From contig NZ_BAJV01000002.1 in NCBI RefSeq assembly GCF_000613885.1, positions 124,001-188,000 of the forward strand: a DNA stretch of 64,000 nucleotides, written 5' to 3'. A model generated the notes under the pieces. It had not been told where the DNA came from. It searched no databases and saw only the letters and a program-made list of their open reading frames with translations. The stretch comes from Asaia prunellae JCM 25354 (GTDB taxonomy: Bacteria; Pseudomonadota; Alphaproteobacteria; Acetobacterales; Acetobacteraceae). A program made the translations under genes and the position numbers. Position 1 is the stretch's first letter, and the number at the start of each line of letters is the position of its first letter. Positions 39,279 through 50,531 of the stretch are shown piece after piece.

Positions 39279-39923
39279 ATGGCCATGAGAGATCGCGATC
39301 CTGTCGAGATCTTCAATAATGCGCTCGTACCGATGGTCGTTGAGCAGACGTCACGCGGCGAACGGGCTTTCGATATTTATTCCCGTCTCCTGCAGGAGCG
39401 GATTATCTTTCTGACAGGTCCGGTCTACGATCAGGTAGCCGCCGTCATCTCGGCGCAGCTTCTCTATCTGGAGAGCGTCAATCCGAGCAAGGAAATCTCG
39501 TTTTATATCAACAGTCCGGGCGGCGTTGTTTCAGCCGGTCTCGCGATGTACGACACGATGCAATATATCCGCTGCCCCGTCAGCACAGTCTGTATCGGGC
39601 AGGCGGCTTCCATGGGCTCGCTGCTTCTTGCTGCCGGTGAAAAAGGGCGGCGGTTCTGTCTGCCGAATGCACGCGTCATGGTGCATCAGCCATCCGGTGG
39701 AGCGCAGGGTCAGGCGTCTGATATCGAAATCCAGGCTCGTGAAATTCTTGAAATACGCAAGCGCCTGAACGAGATCTATCGTCACCATACAGGGCGGACC
39801 CTTGAAGAGATCGAGCAGAAGCTCGAACGTGACACCTATCTCTCGGCTGATGAAGCAAGAGAATTCGGTCTGGTTGACGAAGTTGTCCAGGCGCGTCCCA
39901 AAAGTGTCCCAGAGCAGGGCTAA
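39279..39923 (+). CDS. clpP: ATP-dependent Clp protease proteolytic subunit ClpP
   Basis: A 214-residue serine protease. The catalytic Ser lies in GQAASMGS and the His in [12 protein letters not shown]; the Asp lies further on, in the family position. Fourteen subunits form the chamber that degrades proteins fed by ClpX or ClpA. Start is ATG 39279 (or 39285). It is followed by clpX, its ATPase partner. Confidence 0.97.
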   Translation: MAMRDRDPVEIFNNALVPMVVEQTSRGERAFDIYSRLLQERIIFLTGPVYDQVAAVISAQLLYLESVNPSKEISFYINSPGGVVSAGLAMYDTMQYIRCPVSTVCIGQAASMGSLLLAAGEKGRRFCLPNARVMVHQPSGGAQGQASDIEIQAREILEIRKRLNEIYRHHTGRTLEEIEQKLERDTYLSADEAREFGLVDEVVQARPKSVPEQG

Positions 39924-40127
39924 GCCTGTTCCCGGTTGCGAGGTCCGGCCCTCTCGCCGGATCTGACGCAAGGCCGCAACAAGTGGTTCTACGCTCGGGG
40001 CCTGCTGGCCCCGTTTCAGCCTCTGACCGGAGGGGCTTGCCGGGCTCTTGTTGCCTGGCCTAAGTTTGGAATTCCCCCTGTCGCGTTCTCGCCGCATGGC
40101 CAGGCCGATCGGGGAGGAGGAGCAACG

Positions 40128-41396
40128 ATGACTAACAAGACCGGCGATTCGAAAAACACCCTGTATTGCTCGTTCTGCGGCAAGTCGCAGCACGAGGTGC
40201 GCAAGCTCATTGCCGGTCCAACCGTCTTCATCTGCGATGAATGCGTCGAGCTGTGCATGGATATCATCCGTGAAGAACACAAGACGCATCTTGTGAAATC
40301 GCGTGATGGGGTCCCGACTCCTAAAGAGATCTGCAAGGTTCTCGACGATTATGTGATTGGCCAGTTTATCGCCAAGCGCGCGCTCTCCGTGGCCGTCCAT
40401 AACCATTACAAACGTCTTGCCCATTCCCAGAAGAGCAATGATATCGAGATTGCAAAGTCCAATATCATGCTTATCGGTCCGACCGGCTCTGGCAAGACAC
40501 TGCTCGCCCAGACGCTGGCGCGTATTCTCGATGTACCCTTTACAATGGCTGACGCCACAACCCTGACTGAAGCCGGGTATGTGGGTGAGGATGTCGAGAA
40601 TATCATTCTCAAACTGCTTCAGGCTGCCGATTACAATGTCGAGCGGGCGCAGCGCGGTATTGTCTACATCGACGAGATCGACAAGATTTCGCGTAAATCC
40701 GACAATCCCTCGATTACGCGTGATGTCAGTGGTGAAGGTGTGCAGCAGGCCCTTCTCAAGCTGATGGAAGGTACAGTCGCCTCAGTGCCGCCCCAGGGAG
40801 GGCGCAAGCATCCCCAGCAGGAATTCCTGCAGGTTGATACGACAAACATGTTGTTTATCTGCGGTGGCGCCTTTGCCGGACTGGACAAGATTATCTCGGC
40901 ACGTGGCAAGGGGTCGGGCATCGGTTTCGGTGCCGATGTGCAGAACCCCGATGACCGTCGACTGGGTGCTGTGCTGCATGATGTCGAACCTGAGGATCTG
41001 CTGAAATTCGGTCTGATTCCGGAATTTATCGGTCGTCTGCCCGTTGTGGCGACGCTTGAAGATCTGGATGAAGAGACACTGGTTGCTATTCTTTCCAAGC
41101 CGAAGAATGCGCTTGTCAAGCAGTATCAGCGCCTGTTCCAGATGGAGGGAGTGGCTCTGACCTTCACTGATGATGCTCTGGTCCAGATCGCCCAGCGTGC
41201 CATCGCTCGCAAGACAGGTGCCCGTGGTTTGCGTTCGATCATGGAAGCCATTCTGCTCGGGACAATGTTCGATCTGCCCGGTCTCGACGGGGTGGAAGAG
41301 GTCGTTATCAACAAGGATGTGGCTGAAAGTCGTGCAGCGCCTGTTTATGTCTATGGCCAGAGCAAGGCCAGTGAACCGGCAGAGCAATCCGCCTAG
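40128..41396 (+). CDS. clpX: Clp protease ATP-binding subunit ClpX
   Basis: A 422-residue AAA+ unfoldase. The N-terminal zinc-binding domain has CSFCGK and CDECVELC; Walker A is GPTGSGKT, the pore loop GYVGED, Walker [11 protein letters not shown], and sensor 2 Arg lies in [11 protein letters not shown]. It unfolds tagged substrates for ClpP. The frame is open from 39936, but ATG 40128 with GGGAGGAGG upstream gives the normal start. The 204-base gap after clpP has no separate gene. Confidence 0.97.
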   Translation: MTNKTGDSKNTLYCSFCGKSQHEVRKLIAGPTVFICDECVELCMDIIREEHKTHLVKSRDGVPTPKEICKVLDDYVIGQFIAKRALSVAVHNHYKRLAHSQKSNDIEIAKSNIMLIGPTGSGKTLLAQTLARILDVPFTMADATTLTEAGYVGEDVENIILKLLQAADYNVERAQRGIVYIDEIDKISRKSDNPSITRDVSGEGVQQALLKLMEGTVASVPPQGGRKHPQQEFLQVDTTNMLFICGGAFAGLDKIISARGKGSGIGFGADVQNPDDRRLGAVLHDVEPEDLLKFGLIPEFIGRLPVVATLEDLDEETLVAILSKPKNALVKQYQRLFQMEGVALTFTDDALVQIAQRAIARKTGARGLRSIMEAILLGTMFDLPGLDGVEEVVINKDVAESRAAPVYVYGQSKASEPAEQSA

Positions 41397-41416
41397 GTGT
41401 TTTCCGCTTTAAACAA

Positions 41417-41445
41417 GACGGGCTGGCTTGTCGCATCGGCCCGTC
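41417..41445 (+). terminator. Possible terminator between clpX and lon
   Basis: GACGGGC pairs perfectly with GCCCGTC (7 bp), loop 15 bases. It is followed by ATTCTCATATG, so a T-tract is weak; it may be a partial terminator, leaving lon under its own promoter. Confidence 0.4.
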
Positions 41446-41553
41446 ATTCTCATATGAAAAAAACCTGCCTTTATCGGTAGAAAAGACGCGGCGTCGTTCA
41501 CGCCAAATTTCGGGTGACAGTGCCGGGATCGTCCTCAAGGAGATCAGAGTTTT

Positions 41554-44010
41554 ATGAGTGAAAAAAAGAGGAAGACTGCGGCGAGCAAGCTCTCTACCGC
41601 AGTCAAGGCAGAAGAAGTCAAGGCAAACCCGGTAAAAACAATTGCCGTTCTGCCGCTGCGCGATATTGTCGTCTTTCCGCACATGATCGTGCCGCTGTTT
41701 GTGGGCAGGGAGAAATCTGTTCGTGCCCTTGAGGCGGTAACACGGGACAACAAGCAAATCCTTCTTGTGGCGCAGAAAAATGCATCACAGGATGATCCGC
41801 CAGCCGATGATATCTATCGCTTCGGTACGATTTCAACGATCCTGCAATTACTCAAACTGCCCGATGGCACGGTCAAGGTGCTCGTAGAGGGTATTCGTCG
41901 TGCGCGTATCAAGGAATTCCACGATATTGACGGTCACTTCGAGGCTGAAATCGAGGAGATCGCCGACGCGCCGGAAACGGGAAGTGAAGTTGAGGCACTG
42001 GGGCGTACAGCCATTTCCCAATTCGAGCAGTACATCAAGCTCAACAAGAAAATTGCACCTGAAGTCATGGTGTCGCTTAACCAGATCGAGGATCTCTCGA
42101 AACTGGCTGATACGATCGCCAGTCATCTCAATCTGAAGATCGCCGAGAAACAGGAGATTCTTGAAGGTGGCTCGGTCAGCCATCGCCTTGAACAGGTCTT
42201 CGCCCATATGGAGCAGGAGATCGGGGTTCTTCAGGTCGAGAAGAAGATCCGTAATCGCGTCAAGCGGCAGATGGAAAAGACCCAGCGCGAGTACTATCTC
42301 AACGAGCAGCTTAAGGCGATCCAGAAGGAGCTCGGCGAGGGAGAGGACGGACGCGATGAAACCGCTGAAATCGAAGAGCGCATTGCGAAAACGAAGCTGA
42401 GCAAGGAAGCGCGAGAGAAGGCGCTGGGTGAACTGCGCAAGCTGCGCGGTATGAGCCCCATGTCGGCTGAGTCAACTGTCGTACGGAATTACCTTGACTG
42501 GATCCTGAGCATTCCCTGGAAAAAGCGTTCCAAGGTCTCCCGTGATTTTGCGGCAGCCGAGGAGGTGCTTGAATCAGAGCATTACGGACTGGAAAAGGTC
42601 AAGGAACGTATCCTGGAATATCTGGCGGTACAGACCCGCTCCCAGAAGCTCAAGGGCCCGATTCTCTGTCTCGTTGGTCCGCCCGGTGTAGGCAAGACCT
42701 CGCTGGCGCGCTCGATAGCGAAAGCGACAGGGCGTCAGTATGTGCGTATGTCTCTGGGCGGTGTGCATGACGAGTCCGAAATTCGCGGACATCGTCGTAC
42801 CTATATCGGTTCAATGCCCGGCAAGATCGTTCAGGGCATGAAGAAAGCCAAGACGTCAAACCCGCTTTTCCTGCTTGATGAAATCGACAAGCTGGGCTCG
42901 GACTGGCGCGGTGATCCGTCTTCAGCTCTTCTCGAGGTGCTGGATCCGGAGCAGAATAGCACATTCAATGATCACTACCTCGAGGTCGATTACGACCTGT
43001 CCGACGTGATGTTCGTCACAACGGCGAATAGTCTGAACATGCCGCAGCCATTGCTGGACCGCATGGAGATCATCCGTCTGTCAGGTTATACCGAGGATGA
43101 GAAGGTCGAGATCGCACGGCGTCATCTGGTAGGCAAGCAGGCTGAGGCGCACAACCTCAAACCGCATGAATGGTCGATCAGCGACGCTGCGCTACGCAGT
43201 CTGATCCAGCATTATACGCGTGAGGCCGGCGTGCGTAATCTCGAGCGCGAGATTGCCAAGATCGCCCGTCGTGTGGTCAAGCGGCTGGTAACGTCGTCGG
43301 TCGAAACCATCGCAGTAACGCCGGAAAACCTCGAAGAATTTTCAGGTGTACGTCGTTTCAGGCATGGAGAGACAGAGGCCGAGGATCTGGTCGGTATGGT
43401 CTCCGGTCTTGCCTGGACTGAAGTAGGTGGCGAGATTCTGACGATTGAAAGCGTCATTCTGCCCGGCAAGGGGCAGGTCAAGGCTACGGGCAAACTTGGT
43501 GAGGTCATGCAGGAAAGTGTATCTGCTGCCGTATCCTATGTTCGTTCGCGTGCGCAGACTTTTGGTATCAAGCCGTCAATTTTCGAAAAGCGTGATATCC
43601 ACGTTCATGTACCTGAGGGGGCAACACCAAAGGATGGTCCTTCTGCCGGTGTTGCCATGGCCACCTCGATTGTTAGCGTCATGACCGGTATTCCAATTCG
43701 TCGCGATGTCGCGATGACAGGTGAAATCACCTTGCGTGGTCGTGTACTCGAAATTGGCGGTCTGAAGGAAAAGCTTCTGGCTGCAACGCGCGCCGGTATC
43801 ACGACCGTTTTCATTCCCAAGGATAATGAAAAGGATCTTGCTGAAATTCCGAATAACGTCAAAGAAGCATTGACGATTGTTCCGGTCTCCCATGTTGATC
43901 AGGTTCTTGCGGCAGCTCTTGTGCGTCCGCTTGAAGCAATCGAATGGGACGAGGAAGATATTCCGGCGGGTCGTTCAGCAGAGACACTTGCCAGTCAGCT
44001 GCCTCATTGA
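41554..44010 (+). CDS. lon: ATP-dependent protease Lon
   Basis: An 818-residue AAA+ protease. The N-terminal substrate domain begins at [18 protein letters not shown]; Walker A is GPPGVGKTS; the C-terminal serine protease domain has the catalytic Ser in [14 protein letters not shown] and the catalytic Lys in [13 protein letters not shown]. It degrades misfolded and regulatory proteins. Start ATG 41554 with AAGGAGA upstream. It follows clpX with its own likely promoter in the 157-base gap. Confidence 0.97.
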   Translation: MSEKKRKTAASKLSTAVKAEEVKANPVKTIAVLPLRDIVVFPHMIVPLFVGREKSVRALEAVTRDNKQILLVAQKNASQDDPPADDIYRFGTISTILQLLKLPDGTVKVLVEGIRRARIKEFHDIDGHFEAEIEEIADAPETGSEVEALGRTAISQFEQYIKLNKKIAPEVMVSLNQIEDLSKLADTIASHLNLKIAEKQEILEGGSVSHRLEQVFAHMEQEIGVLQVEKKIRNRVKRQMEKTQREYYLNEQLKAIQKELGEGEDGRDETAEIEERIAKTKLSKEAREKALGELRKLRGMSPMSAESTVVRNYLDWILSIPWKKRSKVSRDFAAAEEVLESEHYGLEKVKERILEYLAVQTRSQKLKGPILCLVGPPGVGKTSLARSIAKATGRQYVRMSLGGVHDESEIRGHRRTYIGSMPGKIVQGMKKAKTSNPLFLLDEIDKLGSDWRGDPSSALLEVLDPEQNSTFNDHYLEVDYDLSDVMFVTTANSLNMPQPLLDRMEIIRLSGYTEDEKVEIARRHLVGKQAEAHNLKPHEWSISDAALRSLIQHYTREAGVRNLEREIAKIARRVVKRLVTSSVETIAVTPENLEEFSGVRRFRHGETEAEDLVGMVSGLAWTEVGGEILTIESVILPGKGQVKATGKLGEVMQESVSAAVSYVRSRAQTFGIKPSIFEKRDIHVHVPEGATPKDGPSAGVAMATSIVSVMTGIPIRRDVAMTGEITLRGRVLEIGGLKEKLLAATRAGITTVFIPKDNEKDLAEIPNNVKEALTIVPVSHVDQVLAAALVRPLEAIEWDEEDIPAGRSAETLASQLPH

Positions 44011-44052
44011 GGCGATACAGTTCGGCTGAACAGGCGCGATCCTGTATGTGAC

Positions 44053-44082
44053 ATGGCCGCTCCGAAAGGAGCGGCCATTTTC
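44053..44082 (+). terminator. Intrinsic terminator of lon
   Basis: ATGGCCGCTCC-GAAA-GGAGCGGCCAT followed by TTTTC: an 11-bp perfect stem with a GAAA tetraloop, 43 bases after the lon stop. Confidence 0.92.
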
Positions 44083-44245
44083 ATGGCCATGGCAGGAAAG
44101 TCGCAGCGTTGGTTAAAGCGTTGATTTGTGCAGTCCGGGCGCGGTCTGTACGGTTGACGTGATAGAAAACGCCTTCATAGTGCCTGACTGGACAAGCCGG
44201 GAGACTGGCATCAGGTCGAACAAAGAGATTTTTCAAGAGGACAAG

Positions 44246-44530
44246 ATGGAAAAGCCGCTGAACAAACAGGAGCTCATTGCAGCGGTTGCCGAGAAGACCG
44301 ATCTTCCCAAGGCAAAGGCCGGGGATGTGGTCGAAGCTCTCTTTGCCAGTATCGAAGAGGCTCTGGTACGTAAACAGGAAGTACGTCTGGTGGGTTTTGG
44401 GTCTTTTGCAACCACGACGCGTAAAGCCGCGAAAGGCCGTAATCCGCGCACCGGTGAAGAAATCGACATTCCTGCATCGATTTCTGTACGTTTCCGCCCA
44501 GGCAAGGGCTTGAAGGATGCTGTCAGTTAA
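44246..44530 (+). CDS. hupB: DNA-binding protein HU
   Basis: A 94-residue histone-like protein beginning MEKPLNKQELIAAVAEKTDL. The DNA arm is seen in VGFGSFATTTRKAAKGRNPRTG, with Pro at the tip. It bends and compacts DNA without strong sequence specificity; a single HU gene often follows lon in proteobacteria. ATG 44246 has AAGAGGACAAG upstream; an upstream start at 44126 gives an odd extension and is rejected. Confidence 0.94.
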   Translation: MEKPLNKQELIAAVAEKTDLPKAKAGDVVEALFASIEEALVRKQEVRLVGFGSFATTTRKAAKGRNPRTGEEIDIPASISVRFRPGKGLKDAVS

Positions 44531-44579
44531 AGTATTCCCTCTTCAACGACAGGCGGCGATTCGAAGCCTCCTGTCCTGA

Positions 44580-44654
44580 GGGCGATTAGCTCAGCGGTAG
44601 AGCGTCTCGTTTACACCGAGAGGGTCGGCAGTTCAATCCTGTCATCGCCCACCA
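44580..44654 (+). tRNA. tRNA-Val (anticodon UAC)
   Basis: Acceptor GGGCGAT pairs with ATCGCCC; CCA is encoded. The anticodon stem TCTCG/CGAGA encloses TTTACAC, giving anticodon UAC (reads GUA). The T-arm is GGCAGTTCAATCCTGTC. Confidence 0.97.
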
Positions 44655-44676
44655 TTCCTCAGTATACGGAAGAGTT

Positions 44677-45405
44677 ATGAGCTTCCTCTGGTCCCTGACG
44701 TGTTACAAAACGCTTGGGTCGACCTCCGATTTCTGCAAACAGCTCGCTGAGAACGGTGCCCCAAGCGGGCACGCCGTTCTGGCATACAGCCAGACAGCGG
44801 GAAGAGGCACGCGTGGACGTGTCTGGACTGCACCGGAAGGTAATCTCTCGTTTTCATTCCTGCTTCGTCACGACAGGCTCGAGGAGCTCGCTCAGGTCAT
44901 GCCGTTTCTCGTGGCGGTTTCCCTGCATGAAGCTCTCTGTTCCTTCCTGCCCCATGCGGAATTGCGCCTAAAATGGCCCAATGACGTGGTGTGTGAAGGT
45001 GCCAAGCTTTGCGGCGTGCTGATCGAGCGCGGCGGTATTGCAGATGCAGCGTGGATTGTAACCGGCATTGGGGTCAACTTGCAGACTGCGCCTGTCATTG
45101 AAGGGCGCAGGACTGTTTCGGCTGTCACCCTGGGTGCTGAGATTGCTCCTGAAGGGCTTGCAGAGTGTATTCTCGCGCAATTCGGTCTCTGGATCGACCG
45201 TTGGGAGCGTGAAGGTTTCGCGCCGATCCGCATGGCCTGGCTCGACCGGGCACATGATCCGGGCTCACGGCTTGCGGTTCAGAAGGGCGCTGACTATATT
45301 GAGGGTTTCTTCGTGGGCCTTGACGCATGCGGTCGGCTCCTTCTCCAAACCGATCGGGACGAAATCCAGACGTTCTCGACGGGAGAGATTCTACTGCTAG
45401 GGTGA
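44677..45405 (+). CDS. birA: Biotin-[acetyl-CoA-carboxylase] ligase, BirA catalytic form
   Basis: A 242-residue biotin protein ligase. The catalytic motif is [19 protein letters not shown], followed by SFSFLLR and the [20 protein letters not shown] segment. It lacks the N-terminal DNA-binding helix of E. coli BirA, so it is a ligase only, not a repressor. It attaches biotin to the acetyl-CoA carboxylase carrier protein. It is followed 10 bases later by coaX. Confidence 0.93.
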   Translation: MSFLWSLTCYKTLGSTSDFCKQLAENGAPSGHAVLAYSQTAGRGTRGRVWTAPEGNLSFSFLLRHDRLEELAQVMPFLVAVSLHEALCSFLPHAELRLKWPNDVVCEGAKLCGVLIERGGIADAAWIVTGIGVNLQTAPVIEGRRTVSAVTLGAEIAPEGLAECILAQFGLWIDRWEREGFAPIRMAWLDRAHDPGSRLAVQKGADYIEGFFVGLDACGRLLLQTDRDEIQTFSTGEILLLG

Positions 45406-45415
45406 AAGACGGTCT

Positions 45416-46207
45416 GTGCTCCTCGTTGTCGATGCCGGTAATACCAATATTGTTTTTGCCGTGCATGACGGTCGGGAATGGCGTGGTACCTGGCGTATAT
45501 CGACCAATGATCAGCGTACTTCCGATGATTATGCTGTGTGGCTTCTGAGCCTTATCGAGCGGTCCGGCTTGCACCCACAATCCATTTCACGTGCCATCAT
45601 AGGCACTGTTGTTCCGGCTGCGCTTTATCATCTGCGACGTCTGTGTCGCGAATGGCTCGATGTTGAACCGCTGATTGCGAATACGGCGCTTGACTGGGGC
45701 TATCCGCTCAAGGTGGATACCCCTTCGGAGGTTGGAGTGGATCGCCGTCTCAACGGGCTGGCGGCACAGCATTTCTTCGGCGGCCCTCTTGTCGTGGTGG
45801 ATTTTGGCACGGCAACCACTTTTGATGTCGTGGATGGGGAGGGGGCTTTTTGCGGTGGAGCCATTGCGCCCGGCGTGAATCTCTCGCTTGAGGCACTGCA
45901 TCAGGCCGCCGCACGTCTGCCACGCATCAGTGTCGGCCGTCCTTCTTCTGCGATCGGCCGTAGTACCACAGTGGCGATGCGGTCTGGTCTTTTCTGGGGT
46001 TATGTCGGTCTGGTGGAAGGGATCGTCTCGCGTATTGCGCTTGAGATGGCCACACCGATCAAGGTGATCGCGACAGGCGGACTGGCCCCGCTTTTCTCTG
46101 AAGGAACAGATCTGTTCCAGCATGTTGCTCCTACTCTCACGCTCGACGGGCTGCGCCTTCTTGCTGCGCGCAACTCGACGGGTGAATTCATTCCGGCACC
46201 AGGATGA
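45416..46207 (+). CDS. coaX: Type III pantothenate kinase
   Basis: A 263-residue kinase for the first step of coenzyme A synthesis. Family marks are [44 protein letters not shown] and the C-terminal ATGGLAPLF. The start is GTG 45416. The birA-coaX-rnj order is conserved in acetic acid bacteria and other alphaproteobacteria, so co-transcription is likely. Confidence 0.94.
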   Translation: MLLVVDAGNTNIVFAVHDGREWRGTWRISTNDQRTSDDYAVWLLSLIERSGLHPQSISRAIIGTVVPAALYHLRRLCREWLDVEPLIANTALDWGYPLKVDTPSEVGVDRRLNGLAAQHFFGGPLVVVDFGTATTFDVVDGEGAFCGGAIAPGVNLSLEALHQAAARLPRISVGRPSSAIGRSTTVAMRSGLFWGYVGLVEGIVSRIALEMATPIKVIATGGLAPLFSEGTDLFQHVAPTLTLDGLRLLAARNSTGEFIPAPG

Positions 46208-46240
46208 AGGTGCGTTTTTCTCCAAATTTAGGAATTTTGA

Positions 46241-47887
46241 ATGTCCGTGACTGAAAAGGGTCTCGCATTTCTGCCATTGGGCGGGACGGGCGAGATCGGC
46301 ATGAATTTCAATCTTTACTGTCTCGACGGTAAATGGCTGGCCATCGATTGCGGGATCGGGTTTTCGGGTAATGATACCCCCGAGGCAGAGATCCTGATGC
46401 CCGATCCGCTCTTTATCGCAGAGCGTCACAAAAGCCTTTGTGGTCTGGTGATCACTCATGCGCATGAAGATCATCTGGGCGCAGTTGCGCATCTCTGGTC
46501 GCAATTGCGTTGCCCCATTTATGCGACCCCTTTCGCCGCTGCTGTGCTGCGTCGCAAGCTGGGTGAAGCCCATCTGCTTCCCCAGGTGGCGATTCATACC
46601 ATCCCTATGGGTGCGCGTTTCGAGGTTGGTTCCTTCAACCTGCAATTCATCAACGTGACCCATTCCGTGCCCGAAGCGCAGTCGCTCGTGTTGCGCACGC
46701 CTTATGGGACGATTGTTCATACTGGTGACCTCAAGCTCGATCGTGAGCCCGTGGTTGGTCCGCTGACTGATCTTGATGCCTTCAAGGCCGTGGGTGATGA
46801 AGGCGTTCTGGCCATGGTGTGTGACAGCACCAACGTATTCCGCGACGGCATTTCCGGCACGGAAGGCCAGGTGCGGGATTCCATGGCCGCTCTGATCAAG
46901 ACCCTGCATGGCCGTGTCGCCATTACGTGTTTTGCAAGTAACGTGGCTCGTGTTGAAAGCATTGCCCGTGCAGCCAGGGCCGCAGGGCGTCAGGTCATGG
47001 TCGTAGGGCGTTCACTGCGCAATCTCGAGGTTGCAGCCCGTGAATGTGGCTATCTGCAGGATATTCCGCCTTTCCTTGATGAACGCGAAGCAAATTCGGT
47101 CCCTGATAATCGCCTGCTGATGATCATTACGGGCAGCCAGGGCGAGCCGCGTTCCGCTCTGTCACGCATTGCCTCTGATGTTCATCCGAACATTGCGCTG
47201 GGTGAGGGGGATACTGTTATCTATTCGTCGCGTATGATCCCCGGTAATGAGCAGGCAGTCATGGCGGTGCAGGATAACCTGACGCGTCGCGGTGCTACAG
47301 TGCTGACCGACAAGGATCATCTGGTGCATGTGTCGGGCCATGCCACAGCTGATGATCTGCGTCACCTCTACAGTCTCGTGCGCCCCAGATACAGCGTGCC
47401 TACCCATGGAGAATGGCGTCATCTGACTGCTCATGCGGCTCTGGCCCGCGAGACGGGTGCAGAAGCCATTCTGCTCGAAGATGGTGATCTGCTGCGTCTT
47501 GCTCCCGATCATGTTGAAGTGGTCGATACGGCACCGACAGGCCGTCTGGCACTTGATGGCGGGCGTCTGCTTCCCATGACCGGTGGCGTACTTGCTGCGC
47601 GTCGCAAGATGCTCTTCAATGGCATGGTCATTGCGAGCTTTGCGGTGGATGATGAGGGCTACGTAATAGGCATGCCCAAGATCAGCGCCCCGGGTCTGCT
47701 TGAAGCCGAAGACCCTGAGAGCACACGTATTTCTGAAGAATTCGCCGATGCGATCGACGAGATCCCTGATGACCTGCGTCGCGATGACGATGCCTTTCGC
47801 GATGCAGCGAAAACGGCATTACGGCGCGCTCTGGGGCGGAAGCTGCAGAAGCGTCCGTTGGTCGATGTTCATCTTCTGCGGGTCTGA
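46241..47887 (+). CDS. rnj: Ribonuclease J
   Basis: A 548-residue metallo-beta-lactamase nuclease of the RNase J (beta-CASP) group. The N-terminal PLGGTGEIGMN and the metal-binding ITHAHEDHLGAV are diagnostic; GDLKLD and SGHATADDL are the later metal ligands and beta-CASP motif. It degrades and processes RNA, with 5'-exonuclease and endonuclease activity in relatives. It starts 33 bases after coaX. Confidence 0.95.
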   Translation: MSVTEKGLAFLPLGGTGEIGMNFNLYCLDGKWLAIDCGIGFSGNDTPEAEILMPDPLFIAERHKSLCGLVITHAHEDHLGAVAHLWSQLRCPIYATPFAAAVLRRKLGEAHLLPQVAIHTIPMGARFEVGSFNLQFINVTHSVPEAQSLVLRTPYGTIVHTGDLKLDREPVVGPLTDLDAFKAVGDEGVLAMVCDSTNVFRDGISGTEGQVRDSMAALIKTLHGRVAITCFASNVARVESIARAARAAGRQVMVVGRSLRNLEVAARECGYLQDIPPFLDEREANSVPDNRLLMIITGSQGEPRSALSRIASDVHPNIALGEGDTVIYSSRMIPGNEQAVMAVQDNLTRRGATVLTDKDHLVHVSGHATADDLRHLYSLVRPRYSVPTHGEWRHLTAHAALARETGAEAILLEDGDLLRLAPDHVEVVDTAPTGRLALDGGRLLPMTGGVLAARRKMLFNGMVIASFAVDDEGYVIGMPKISAPGLLEAEDPESTRISEEFADAIDEIPDDLRRDDDAFRDAAKTALRRALGRKLQKRPLVDVHLLRV

Positions 47888-47955
47888 TCCTGCAGCGAAT
47901 TTTTTCGAACGCGCCGTGAAAGGCGCACCATCTTTCTTCAGAATGGTCTAGCTCG

Positions 47956-49281
47956 ATGCGTCTGTCCCGTGGTTTTTTGCCTACTCTCAAAGAAGTCCCT
48001 GCCGAAGCCCAGATTGCCTCTCACAGACTGATGCTGCGTGCTGGTCTGGTGCGTCAGACTTCAGCAGGTATCTATGCCTGGTTGCCTGCAGGACTTCGGA
48101 TTTTGCGCAATATCGAACAGATCGTGCGCGAAGAGCAGAATGCCATTGGCGCGCAGGAATTGCTGATGCCGACTGTGCAGTCTTCCGAATTATGGAAGCG
48201 CTCCGGTCGTTACGATGCCTATGGACCGGAAATGCTGCGCATTCGCGACCGTCAGGATCGCGAGCTGCTCTACGGACCGACCAATGAGGAAATGATCACC
48301 GATCTCTTTGGCCAGGTCGTGAAATCCTATCGCGAATTGCCCCAGACGCTCTATCATGTTCAGTGGAAGTTCCGCGACGAGCTGCGCCCGCGCTTTGGTG
48401 TTATGCGAGGCCGCGAATTCTTCATGAAAGATGCCTATTCTTTCGATGCGTCCTATGAAGATGCCGTTGCATCCTATCGTCGCATGTTGCTCGCCTATCT
48501 GCGCACCTTCCAGCGTCTTGGTGTTCGTGCCGTACCGATGAAAGCCGATACCGGGCCGATTGGTGGTGATCTGAGCCATGAATTCCTGGTTCTGGCTCCG
48601 ACAGGCGAAAGCGGCGTGTTCTTCGATGCGGCTCTGGAAGAACAGGACTGGCTGGCCGAAACTGTTGATATTGCTGATCACAAGAGCCTTGAGACCTTCT
48701 TCAACGGTGTGACGAAATCATACGCCGCAACGGATGAAATGCATGACGAGAAGGCGTGGGAAGACGTTCCCGCCGATCGTCGTCGTGAAGGTCGCGGTAT
48801 CGAGGTCGGTCATATCTTCTATTTTGGCACGAAATACACGGAATCCATGGGGATTTCGGTCAGCGGTGCTGATGGCAACCAGTTTTTCCCTGAGATGGGA
48901 TCCTACGGCATTGGCGTGTCACGTCTTGCTGGCGCGATCATCGAGGCCAGCCATGATGAGGCAGGTATCATCTGGCCGGATTCAGTGGCGCCGTATCGTG
49001 CGGCAATTCTCAGCCTCAAGCCGGGTGATGAAGCCGTCGATGCATTGTGTGAAAAGCTCTATGCGGCTTCCCCTGATGCATTCCTTTATGATGATCGTGC
49101 CGAGCGCGCTGGCGTAAAATTCAATGATGCCGATCTTATGGGTCATCCCTGGCAGATGATCGTTGGTCCGCGCGGGGCGAAAGAGGGCAAGGTCGAACTC
49201 AAGCGCCGTGCCACGGGCGAGCGTCTTGAACTTTCGGCTGACGAGGCGCTGGCCAAGGTACTGGGCAAGGACGCCGCCTGA
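47956..49281 (+). CDS. proS: Prolyl-tRNA synthetase (short, class II type)
   Basis: A 441-residue synthetase. Class II motifs are visible around [52 protein letters not shown] and the C-terminal [18 protein letters not shown]. It lacks the long editing insertion of E. coli ProS, as in other alphaproteobacteria. It attaches proline to tRNA-Pro. Two bases separate it from the following lolC gene. Confidence 0.96.
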   Translation: MRLSRGFLPTLKEVPAEAQIASHRLMLRAGLVRQTSAGIYAWLPAGLRILRNIEQIVREEQNAIGAQELLMPTVQSSELWKRSGRYDAYGPEMLRIRDRQDRELLYGPTNEEMITDLFGQVVKSYRELPQTLYHVQWKFRDELRPRFGVMRGREFFMKDAYSFDASYEDAVASYRRMLLAYLRTFQRLGVRAVPMKADTGPIGGDLSHEFLVLAPTGESGVFFDAALEEQDWLAETVDIADHKSLETFFNGVTKSYAATDEMHDEKAWEDVPADRRREGRGIEVGHIFYFGTKYTESMGISVSGADGNQFFPEMGSYGIGVSRLAGAIIEASHDEAGIIWPDSVAPYRAAILSLKPGDEAVDALCEKLYAASPDAFLYDDRAERAGVKFNDADLMGHPWQMIVGPRGAKEGKVELKRRATGERLELSADEALAKVLGKDAA

Positions 49282-49283
49282 TC

Positions 49284-50531
49284 ATGTTCAATCGCTTCGA
49301 GCGCGTGGTGGCAGGGCGCTATCTGCGCGCCCGTCGCGGGGAACGCTTCGTTTCCATCATTGCCATTTTCTCGCTGATTGGCATCGCACTGGGCGTCGCA
49401 ACGCTCATCATCGTCATGGCGGTGATGAACGGCTTTCGCGCTGATCTGATGGGCCGGGTGCTCGGGTTGAATGGTGATCTGAATATTTTCAGCGCCGGTC
49501 ACAGCATCACCAATTATCAGGATGATGTGGTGGCCATCAAAGGCGTGAAAAACGTTACCCGTGTCACACCTATGGCAGAAGGCACGGTGCTGATCGATGC
49601 TGGCAGCTATTCGACGGGTGGCGTCGTACGCGGCATTGCGCCGGGTGATCTGCGCGACCTGCATGCGCTGAGCGATACGGTGATCGAGGGTAAACTCTCC
49701 GATTTCCAGGGGGATGATGCCATAGCCGTGGGCGCTACTCTGGCTGCACGTGCTGGCCTGAGTGTCGGAAGCAAGGTCACCCTTCTTTCACCCAATGGCC
49801 GTGCAACGCCCTTTGGTACCATGCCGCGCATACGTGCCTATCATGTGGCAATGGTGTTTGATGCCGGTGTCAATGATTACGACACCAGCGTCATTCTCAT
49901 GCCTCTGGAATCGGCTCAGCGCTTTCTCATGATGCCGGGCGCCGTATCACTTATCCAAGTGGCGACAAAAGATGCGCTCGAAGTGGCTCCGGTCACGCGG
50001 GCTATTGCCCAACGTCTGGATGATCCCAGACTGCGGGTAATGGACTGGACACAGAGCAACAATGCGTTTCTTGGCGCTCTGACGGTGCAGCAGAATGTGA
50101 TGTTTCTTATCCTGACACTCATTATCCTTGTTGCAGCTTTCAACGTGATCTCGTCCATGATCATGATGGTCAAGGACAAGACGCGCGATATCGCTGTGCT
50201 GCGTACGCTGGGGGCGAGCCGCGGGGCGATCATGCGTATCTTCTTGATGTGCGGCGCCTCAGTAGGTGTCTCAGGCACGCTGATCGGCTTCGGCATCGGG
50301 GTGGTGTTCTGCCTCAATATCGAGCGCATTCAGCATGGTGTGGAGCATCTGACCCACACCAGCCTGTTCAATCCGGAATTCTATTACCTTGAACATCTGC
50401 CTGCAAAGCTGATCTGGTCGCAGGTCATCGAGGTGATGGTCATGGCGCTGGCTCTTTCATTCCTTGCCACGCTTTATCCCTCCTGGAGAGCGGCAAAAAC
50501 CGATCCTATCGAGGCGCTGCGCCATGAGTGA
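49284..50531 (+). CDS. lolC: Lipoprotein-releasing ABC permease (LolC/LolE type)
   Basis: A 415-residue inner-membrane permease of the LolCE family: an N-terminal membrane segment (FVSIIAIFSLIGIALGVATLI), a large periplasmic domain, and three C-terminal membrane segments (MFLILTLIILVAAFNVIS, LMCGASVGVSGTLIGFGIGV, MVMALALSFLATLYPSW). With LolD it pulls lipoproteins from the inner membrane and hands them to the carrier LolA. Alphaproteobacteria use a single permease in place of the LolC/LolE pair. It overlaps lolD by 8 bases. Confidence 0.9.
   Translation: MFNRFERVVAGRYLRARRGERFVSIIAIFSLIGIALGVATLIIVMAVMNGFRADLMGRVLGLNGDLNIFSAGHSITNYQDDVVAIKGVKNVTRVTPMAEGTVLIDAGSYSTGGVVRGIAPGDLRDLHALSDTVIEGKLSDFQGDDAIAVGATLAARAGLSVGSKVTLLSPNGRATPFGTMPRIRAYHVAMVFDAGVNDYDTSVILMPLESAQRFLMMPGAVSLIQVATKDALEVAPVTRAIAQRLDDPRLRVMDWTQSNNAFLGALTVQQNVMFLILTLIILVAAFNVISSMIMMVKDKTRDIAVLRTLGASRGAIMRIFLMCGASVGVSGTLIGFGIGVVFCLNIERIQHGVEHLTHTSLFNPEFYYLEHLPAKLIWSQVIEVMVMALALSFLATLYPSWRAAKTDPIEALRHE

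Noticed and set aside
45587-46909. 440-residue minus-strand ORF over coaX and rnj
   Set aside because: Antisense of two well-supported genes; no recognisable domain.
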